Source: Roseobacter sp.
GTDB taxonomy: Bacteria > Pseudomonadota > Alphaproteobacteria > Rhodobacterales > Rhodobacteraceae
Length of the DNA stretch: 59,896 nucleotides
Reading direction: 5' to 3'
Assembly (NCBI GenBank): GCA_024636475.1
Contig: JAGXHA010000096.1
Coordinates: 1-59,896 of the forward strand
This document shows positions 54,476 through 59,896 of the stretch, in pieces; the first letter of the stretch is position 1; the number at the start of each line of letters is the position of its first letter. The translations under genes and the position numbers were made by a program. The notes beneath the pieces were generated by a model. The model ran no database searches and had not been told where the DNA came from. It saw nothing but the letters and a program-made list of their open reading frames with translations.

Positions 54476-55461
54476 AAGACCTTGCACAAACGCATATGTT
54501 GGATGTGCTCTGCCCCATGCACCTGATCCTCGATAAGAACGGCCGCATCGCTCATTCAGGCCCCACAGTCAAAAAGCTATGCCCGGATACTGATTTGAGG
54601 GGAACGCCATTCTTTGATGTCTTTGTTGTCAAACGCCCCAAAAGCACCCGAACTTTTGCAGCAATGTGCCGCAAGGCGGGCAGCAAAATGCACCTTTCCC
54701 TGCGCGCCGATCCAACCAGTGACCTCAAGGCGGTTTTGGTGCATCTTGATGACGGGTCTGGCACTGTCGTGATCAACCTTTCGTTTGGGATCTCCATTCT
54801 TGAGGGGGTGCGCACCTACGGGTTGAGCAATGCGGATTTCGCCACGACGGATCTGGCCATCGAAATGCTGTATCTGATCGAAGCTAAATCAGCCGCGATG
54901 GATGCCTCGCGTCAGTTGAATTTTAAACTGCAGGGGGCCAGGATTGCAGCGGAAGAACAAGCGTTCACCGATACGCTTACCGGCCTCAAGAACCGGCGCG
55001 CCATGGATCATGTCCTGCAGCGATTGCTTGGCAGTCGGGCCGCATTTGCCGTGATGCAGATCGACTTGGATTTCTTCAAAGCGGTCAATGACACGTTGGG
55101 CCATGCGGCAGGTGATCATGTCTTGCAGTCCGTGGCGCAAATCATGGTGGAAGAAACCCGCGCCGTAGATACGATTGCGCGGGTGGGGGGGGACGAATTT
55201 ACGCTCATCCTATGTGATGTCGCAGACGAGCAAACTTTGCTAAGGATTGGCGATCGATTGATCGAGCGCCTTCAATATCCGATCATCTTTCGGGGTCAGG
55301 CGTGTAAAATCTCTGCCAGCATCGGTACGGTTTGGATTCGCGAAAACCACAAAATGGTAGCCAAGGACATCTTGTCAGACGCGGACAGGGCGCTTTATCA
55401 GTCCAAAAATGAGGGACGGTCCCGCCAAACCTTGCTCAAAGGCGCATCCGGCCATCCGTGA
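54472..55461 (+). CDS. H-NOX-associated diguanylate cyclase (HNOBA-like + GGDEF)
   Basis: 329 residues. An N-terminal domain of about 150 residues (from MHLILDKNGRIAHSG) resembles the HNOBA (heme NO-binding associated) type. A helical linker of about 30 residues follows, then a GGDEF domain with the active motif VGGDEF. An I-site RAVD stands five residues earlier, so feedback inhibition is likely. H-NOX/GGDEF gene pairs are known elsewhere to link NO to c-di-GMP. The partner here is the coupled upstream gene. It makes c-di-GMP in the cytosol. Confidence 0.88.
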   Translation: MKDLAQTHMLDVLCPMHLILDKNGRIAHSGPTVKKLCPDTDLRGTPFFDVFVVKRPKSTRTFAAMCRKAGSKMHLSLRADPTSDLKAVLVHLDDGSGTVVINLSFGISILEGVRTYGLSNADFATTDLAIEMLYLIEAKSAAMDASRQLNFKLQGARIAAEEQAFTDTLTGLKNRRAMDHVLQRLLGSRAAFAVMQIDLDFFKAVNDTLGHAAGDHVLQSVAQIMVEETRAVDTIARVGGDEFTLILCDVADEQTLLRIGDRLIERLQYPIIFRGQACKISASIGTVWIRENHKMVAKDILSDADRALYQSKNEGRSRQTLLKGASGHP

Positions 55462-55506
55462 AACGGCAGTTTGCAGCGGTATTTTTCAAGCAAGCCAGAC
55501 TTCTGC

Positions 55507-55809
55507 TCAGATTTCGCTAAGATAAGCCCAAGAGACATATCCGTTCAGTCCGCGTGATTGCTGCGACGAAACCTTGCACCAACGCGTCCCACCGGTTTGC
55601 TGGCAGCTTTGCAGCCGCAAGGTGGTGCCATTGGGAAGACCCGCTAGGATTTGAAAACCGGTGCCTGGCCCGGCCCGCAATTTCAGCATGTCACCTTCGT
55701 CGACCCCGGCGACTTGATAATTGTCCCCAAGGGTGCCTGACAGCGATGCGCATCCGGCAAGGACTGCTAATGTGAGAACAGTAACGAAAGACATCATGGT
55801 TTTATGCAT
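55507..55809 (-). CDS. SH3-domain lipoprotein
   Basis: 100 residues. The signal peptide ends in the lipobox LAGC (Cys20). The mature part is one bacterial SH3-like domain: GDMLKLRAGPGTGFQILAGLPNGTTLRL and the closing NGYVSWAYLSEI are typical. Such proteins bind envelope peptides or peptidoglycan. The start overlaps the next gene's stop by 8 bases, so the two reverse-strand genes are coupled. Confidence 0.88.
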   Translation of the reverse strand: MHKTMMSFVTVLTLAVLAGCASLSGTLGDNYQVAGVDEGDMLKLRAGPGTGFQILAGLPNGTTLRLQSCQQTGGTRWCKVSSQQSRGLNGYVSWAYLSEI

Positions 55810-56122
55810 CAGATAAGGGCTTTCGATGAGGTGAGCGCGTTTTTGTTGGCACAGGGATCAACTGCGCCGATCGACCGCGCGGGCCGCCCTCGTTCTTATC
55901 ATCGTCCGCCAGCAACATCACGGCAACGGCCATCTGTACGCCCGCAAAGACAATGCCGTTCAGCACCCAAAAGACGACAAGCGCCATCAATCCGATGTTG
56001 GAGGTACTGATCAGATGCCATAGATTAACAACGTTAAAATACAGTATTCCTGCAACAAAAAGCGCAGCGATGCCAAAACCGATCAAACTCTGTTTGAGAT
56101 AAAATTGAGCAATCCGAGGCAT
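55802..56122 (-). CDS. small membrane protein of unknown function
   Basis: 106 residues. Two hydrophobic segments (LIGFGIAALFVAGILYFNVVNLW and LMALVVFWVLNGIVFAGVQMAVAVML) are followed by a charged tail of about 35 residues rich in Asp, Arg and Lys. It is predicted to lie in the inner membrane with a cytosolic tail. I recognise no family. It is upstream of and coupled to the SH3 lipoprotein gene. Confidence 0.74.
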   Translation of the reverse strand: MPRIAQFYLKQSLIGFGIAALFVAGILYFNVVNLWHLISTSNIGLMALVVFWVLNGIVFAGVQMAVAVMLLADDDKNEGGPRGRSAQLIPVPTKTRSPHRKPLSDA

Positions 56123-56317
56123 CTTGAGAGTTCCTTGATTTTAACTGGCATCTTACAATACGAACTTGGGTTGCCGCATATGACCGATAAAGCGGGCCCG
56201 TATCAAGGCTGCGATGCGGATTGTCACGACATGAATTTCAACTTTCGCAACCACCCGAGCGCTTCTGACCAGATATTTTCGCAAGGGCACTTACCGTTCG
56301 TTATGCCTTCTGTGATC

Positions 56318-56541
56318 TCAATGCCATTGAGCAGAGTTGCAATCATGACGCTTTCCTTGCGCTTCCTCAATGGCGTGCTTGAACTGAGCGATCAGACGAC
56401 CAGAGCGAGCGCTTGCAACTGTCTCGTCCGAAGTCTCGAGAGCTTGGTTAAGGGCTCGCTTCCCAAAAGTTGCTGGACGTCCGTTGGAAAGGAACGCTTC
56501 ACATGCAATTGCCGGCCTCGCGGTAGGAGGTAATTCGACAC
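56318..56541 (-). pseudogene. decayed N-terminal fragment of a tyrosine integrase
   Basis: From a GTG at 56541 the frame reads MSNYLLPRGRQLHVKRSFP and then TDVQQLLG, the shape of the N-terminal domain of many alphaproteobacterial phage-type integrases. After LLGSE the frame drifts; the neighbouring frame carries the continuation RALNQALETSDETVASARS and IAQFKHAIEEAQG, so one base was lost near 56455. The second frame ends at the TGA at 56318-56320. No catalytic domain is visible, so the gene is inactive. From 56123 to 56317 and from 56542 to 56776 I see no gene. Confidence 0.6.
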
Positions 56542-56776
56542 CGCTCCACTGCCCGTTTTACCCAAGTTTATACCCGGTCTGGGCCAAAAAAGATCAACAC
56601 ATCAAGGGAAAGGGATAATAATACAAGTGGCAGCCCGTAGGGGGCTCCCACAAGCGGTCTAAAACCCAATAAAATATGGGCCAATGTGGACCACGAATAG
56701 CGCAAGTAGGCTCTATAGAGATCAATGGGTTATGATGGAGGAGGACCACGGAATTTTGGTAGATTTCGGTCTCGCA

Positions 56777-57265
56777 TTACCTGCCGTCTTCCGTTTGCTT
56801 GCGCTTAGGATGGATTACAATGGATCCAGTTTGTATGTCCCAAGCCCTAGGGCGGTTGTCTATAAAGCAGAGTGTCCCGAGTACATGTCCATCTGGCGTA
56901 GTCAAAGGTATCCCCGCGTATGCGATTACCCCGAGTTCCTTGATAGCAAGGTTATCTTTAAGATCCTTATTCACTCTAGCATCTTCTACAATCAACGGTT
57001 GCCCGGTGGCTACCACGTGTTTGCAAAATGAGTGCGTGAGCGGTGTCTGTCGGGTTGATGCATAGGGCTCTGGCAGACTGCCAATGACACTCTTGAAAAA
57101 CTGACGGTCAGAATCAACTAGAGAAACCAAGGCAAGTGGTGCGTTCAGCATCCTCGCCCAAGTCTGAGCTAATTTGTCGAAGCTTGGATCTGACGGCGTG
57201 TCCAGAAGGCCGCTCGCGCGCAAGGCTGCTAGCCTTTTCGGATCATTGATGGGGTCGCTTGTCAT
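56777..57265 (-). CDS. GAF-domain protein, probably truncated
   Basis: 162 residues with one full GAF domain: it starts DPKRLAALRASGLLDTPSDPSFDKLAQ and runs through VDSDRQFFKS and GIPLTTPDGHVLG to CFIDNRPRAWD. After PRAW it ends in an unrelated tail of about 20 residues, just where such proteins usually continue into a kinase, cyclase or effector. So the sensor domain is probably cut off from its output, in the same zone as the integrase remnant. Ligand unknown. Confidence 0.78.
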   Translation of the reverse strand: MTSDPINDPKRLAALRASGLLDTPSDPSFDKLAQTWARMLNAPLALVSLVDSDRQFFKSVIGSLPEPYASTRQTPLTHSFCKHVVATGQPLIVEDARVNKDLKDNLAIKELGVIAYAGIPLTTPDGHVLGTLCFIDNRPRAWDIQTGSIVIHPKRKQTEDGR

Positions 57266-57318
57266 TTTCTTCTTTCGTCATTGGGCTCGGCTCTGTCTTT
57301 GCGATCGCGAGCGTTTTT

Positions 57319-59896
57319 TCACAGATCAAAGGAATCCTTCGTAAGAACATGGCTACCCGTCAGATGCACTTCGAACTCGATCGTACCGTAATCACTGTCC
57401 GTATTTCCCTGGATGATAGTCTCCGTCGCAGTCTGGATGTAGCGGACTTGACCGATTCCACTAAATGTAGCCGTTCCGATGAACTGGAAGGCCTGATCGC
57501 CACTCAAAACAGGGTTCGCGTCGATGTCAGTCAGCGAAATCAGGTCACCGGTCGGACTAGTGTGCCGACCAAGGCTGTCCACCGCAGTACTTGTATTCGA
57601 GGTGAAGTCAGTGATTGTGTCGTAGTTTGCTTGGCCCGCGGTGACGCCTGGCCTGGAGTCGGTGAGCGCGGCAAACCTGAAGGTGTCGTTCCCGGCTCCA
57701 CCTGTCAGTAAGTCGCCACTACCGCCGCCTATTATGACGTCGTGGCCACCGCCGCCAGAGATCCAGTCCACGCCCGCCCCGCCGGTGAGCACCTCGGACG
57801 CATCCCCCCCTCCCAATGCAGTGCCGGCCGAGCCTGCGATGAGCTTTCCGTCCCCCCGGAAGGACAGTCCCACCGTCTGCGAGGCCGAGGGGTCGCCGTC
57901 CGAGTCGATGCCGACCATCGACACGTTCGTCGTCTGCTCGATCAAGGGGGTGTTTCCGCTGAGCTCTTTTACGCTCATCCGGAAGGAGGTGCCCGTCGCG
58001 GCCTCGATGGTCAGCGTCTGGAAATCGCCATTGAGGCTGCCGGGCGTAATCGACAGTGTCTGATCGCCGACAGCACCTAGTGTGCTGCCGGTGGCAATCA
58101 GCATGCCGCTTGTATCATAGGCCTTCCAGATCAGCCTTTCTCCTATGTCCAGACCGTTCAGCGCGAAGTTAATGCCCCCCATCTTCTGGAAGAACTTCAG
58201 CGTGAGGACTTCGCCGGCATCGATCCAGTTGTTCGCCACACCGATGTACTGGCTGGTGTTGACGGTGCTCGCGACCCCGTTCACCGTCGAAGTGGCGAGA
58301 ATGGTGAAGGCGCCTTTGACGTCGGTCAGTGTATAACCCGTTGTGGTGTTTCCGCCGCTAACCGCCTGAAGATTGTTCGTGGTGTAGTATGTATTGTCCG
58401 GCGTCTTGAGGAGTGTGACCTTATACTGCGAGGTTAAAGGGTCTGCCGTCAGCGTGAACACCGGGGTGGCGCTGGCATCGGCCGTTACGGCAACCAGAGA
58501 GCCGGGCGTGCTGCCGGGCTGGTACGTCAGTTTGACCCCATTGAACGTCATGTACTGCGCCTTCATCGTCCCGTCTTCTGCGACGTGGTTCGCGAGGATG
58601 AAGCCTGTTCCGGACTCCAAGCTGGCGCCCTTCAAGCTGACCATTGCAGCAGATCCCACATCGGCGCCCATACTCAGCTTAAGGTCGCCGGTCAGCGTCG
58701 CACCGGCAATATTCGCCACCACTGCGGTCTGAGGGGCGCTGACGAAGATAGGACTGTCATCTTCGATGGCAACCGTCACCGTGCTGGTGGTGGTGGCAAA
58801 ACCGTCGCTAACGTTTACCCGAAATCCGAACGAGAGTACATCTTCGACACCGGCGGTCGGGTGGTCGACCGGACCGGAGAGGCTGACAGTATAGGACAGT
58901 GTGCCGGATCCGCCGCTGCTGACGATCGAGTCCACTTTCACCCGTAGGATTTCCGGTCCGTTCTGGCCTCTCGTTCCGATCAACGTGCCGGTCCCGGTCC
59001 CGGTCCACGTAATCGGGACTCCGTACGAGGTCAGCTGCACTGTCGGCGCTGCCAGCGTCCCCGTGAAGGAGGTGCTGTCCACGTCCGAAATGGAAATCGT
59101 ACCGGAGGCGACGCGCGCGTTCGTCGTGTCCGATGTCCCGGTGGTGTCAGGATTGGCGCCGGGCAGACCTTCTTCCGAGATTGTCACCGAGCCGGTGCTC
59201 AAGACGGGCGCGTTGTTGACTCCGGTGAGCGTCCACGAGGCGGACGCCGGTGTCGTGGCTATCCCGTCCGAGACGCCATAATTCACGGTTATCGTTGTCG
59301 TCTGGCCCTGCGCGAGGAACTGGTAGTTCGGATGTTTCGGGTCCAGCGAGAACGACTTCGTTGCCGCGTCATAGGTGACGCCGGCGGGCAGGTTGGCGGG
59401 GACATTGACGACCTGCAGAACAGTGCCGGCATCCACATCGGTGGCCGCGGCGAGGGCACTCAGCGTCGAGACGGATCCTGCCTCTGTCGCCGTGCCGGTC
59501 ACCGGACCGGAAACGACGGGTGCATCGTTGGTGCCGGTGACGGTGAAGGTGACGTCCTTCGTCGTGCCGTCGAGCGCGGTGACCGTGAAGGTGTCGGTTT
59601 TCGTCTGTCCGGCACCCAGATACTGCACGGTGCTGTTTGCGACGCTGTAGCTGTAGGTGCCGTTTGCGCCCAGTACCAGCGTACCGAGATTGCCGACCGC
59701 CCCCGAGACCACGGTCCGGAACGCCGCCTCGCCGGTGTCCACGTCGGAGATCGAGATCGAGCCGCTGGCCACCAGGTTGCCGGCCGTGTTGACGCCGACA
59801 TCCTCGGTCAGGGCAGAGACGGTGGGCGTGCCGATTACCGCCGCATCATTGGTGCCGGTGACGGTGAAGGTGACGTCCTTCGTCGTGCCGTCGAGC
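57319..59896 (-). CDS. C-terminal part of a giant VCBS/RTX secreted protein (runs off window)
   Basis: 859 codons lie in the window and the frame is open to base 59896, so the N-terminus is outside. The visible part has a series of VCBS/cadherin-like repeats of about 107 residues (TGTNDAPV/TNDAAV junctions, SISISDVD motifs), a large beta region, and Ca-binding RTX nonapeptides (GGAGVDWISGGGGHDVI and GGSGDLLTGGAGNDTF). The C-terminal 190 residues form a type I secretion target domain of the peptidase-M10-C kind. It is probably an adhesin exported by a type I system not seen here. The region is markedly GC-rich. Confidence 0.9.
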   Translation of the reverse strand, partial: LDGTTKDVTFTVTGTNDAAVIGTPTVSALTEDVGVNTAGNLVASGSISISDVDTGEAAFRTVVSGAVGNLGTLVLGANGTYSYSVANSTVQYLGAGQTKTDTFTVTALDGTTKDVTFTVTGTNDAPVVSGPVTGTATEAGSVSTLSALAAATDVDAGTVLQVVNVPANLPAGVTYDAATKSFSLDPKHPNYQFLAQGQTTTITVNYGVSDGIATTPASASWTLTGVNNAPVLSTGSVTISEEGLPGANPDTTGTSDTTNARVASGTISISDVDSTSFTGTLAAPTVQLTSYGVPITWTGTGTGTLIGTRGQNGPEILRVKVDSIVSSGGSGTLSYTVSLSGPVDHPTAGVEDVLSFGFRVNVSDGFATTTSTVTVAIEDDSPIFVSAPQTAVVANIAGATLTGDLKLSMGADVGSAAMVSLKGASLESGTGFILANHVAEDGTMKAQYMTFNGVKLTYQPGSTPGSLVAVTADASATPVFTLTADPLTSQYKVTLLKTPDNTYYTTNNLQAVSGGNTTTGYTLTDVKGAFTILATSTVNGVASTVNTSQYIGVANNWIDAGEVLTLKFFQKMGGINFALNGLDIGERLIWKAYDTSGMLIATGSTLGAVGDQTLSITPGSLNGDFQTLTIEAATGTSFRMSVKELSGNTPLIEQTTNVSMVGIDSDGDPSASQTVGLSFRGDGKLIAGSAGTALGGGDASEVLTGGAGVDWISGGGGHDVIIGGGSGDLLTGGAGNDTFRFAALTDSRPGVTAGQANYDTITDFTSNTSTAVDSLGRHTSPTGDLISLTDIDANPVLSGDQAFQFIGTATFSGIGQVRYIQTATETIIQGNTDSDYGTIEFEVHLTGSHVLTKDSFDL
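59528..59896 (-). repeat. near-identical VCBS repeat DNA, 321-base period
   Basis: A 48-base stretch at 59528-59575 is repeated exactly at 59849-59896, an offset of 321 bases (107 codons). It encodes the junction between VCBS repeats. The window ends inside the second copy, so more copies may follow outside. Confidence 0.93.

Noticed and set aside
56105..56533. A 142-codon forward frame over the integrase scar
   Set aside because: Composition is not protein-like; the reverse strand carries recognisable integrase fragments in two frames.
56615..56660. A tRNA 3'-end-like sequence (GTGGCAGCCCGTAGGGGG) as an attachment-site remnant
   Set aside because: The T-arm consensus is missing next to it and no second copy was found in the window; too weak to call an att site.
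57319..59896. Forward-strand frames over the RTX gene
   Set aside because: They are antisense to repeated VCBS coding sequence; repeats and GC bias keep several frames open.

Overview
The window is about 60 kb of an alphaproteobacterial chromosome, almost certainly a Rhodobacterales (Roseobacter-group) member. The evidence is the gene content: a DddL-type DMSP lyase, LdtR-like MarR regulator, DUF1194 proteins, class I PHA synthase with PhaZ, PhaP and PhaR, ThyX, a non-pyrrolysine MttB homologue, and DUF2842 and DUF3572 proteins. GC is moderately high apart from local islands. I saw no rRNA, tRNA, CRISPR array or intact insertion sequence. Functional calls rest on motif and family recognition by eye; no search was run.

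Layout. 0-7.7 kb: partial parE, dddL, two alpha/beta hydrolases, a MATE exporter, aspartate aminotransferase, an XRE regulator, sdhE and a MarR regulator. 7.8-14 kb: a PhzF protein, a reverse-strand gloA plus two overlapping DUF1194 von Willebrand-like genes, a predicted surface-lipoprotein pair (TbpB-like lipoprotein followed by a Slam-like beta-barrel assembly factor), and thyX. 14.1-15.1 kb: a small low-GC island with a frameshifted SieB-like (superinfection-exclusion) gene and a palindrome-dense repeat. 15.1-18.7 kb: a small secreted protein, a cold-shock protein, an ArsC-like protein and a four-gene bufferin-type RiPP metallophore operon (bufA, DUF692/MNIO bufB, DUF2063 bufC, DoxX).

18.9-31 kb: thrS, an MFS protein, several hydrolase-type genes (one has lost its catalytic serine), then the PHA granule locus phaZ <> phaC-phaP-phaR with a PhaR-type operator, and a DegT-family aminotransferase. 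31.2-39.4 kb: a reverse-strand block with ATPase, solute-binding protein, two permeases, two glutamine-synthetase-family ligases, a class I amidotransferase and a PuuB-like FAD oxidase. Together these look like uptake and gamma-glutamylation catabolism of a polyamine or other amine. 39.5-49.5 kb: tandem TerB-like genes, rlmJ, pyrG, secG, a 32-bp-arm inverted repeat, purA, a very acidic 665-residue protein, thiamine diphosphokinase and a DMT transporter.

49.6-55.5 kb is rich in c-di-GMP signalling: a PleD-like diguanylate cyclase whose receiver has lost its phospho-acceptor, and a translationally coupled H-NOX/diguanylate cyclase pair. MttB lies between them. 55.5-59.9 kb is a plasticity zone: a decayed integrase start, a GAF protein cut off after its domain, and the C-terminal part of a giant VCBS/RTX protein, probably secreted by a type I system, that runs off the window.

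No single cassette is demonstrably a new system. The best leads are the Slam/lipoprotein pair, the bufferin operon, the two-ligase gamma-glutamylation operon, the H-NOX/GGDEF pair with a damaged heme motif, and the frameshifted SieB-like gene.
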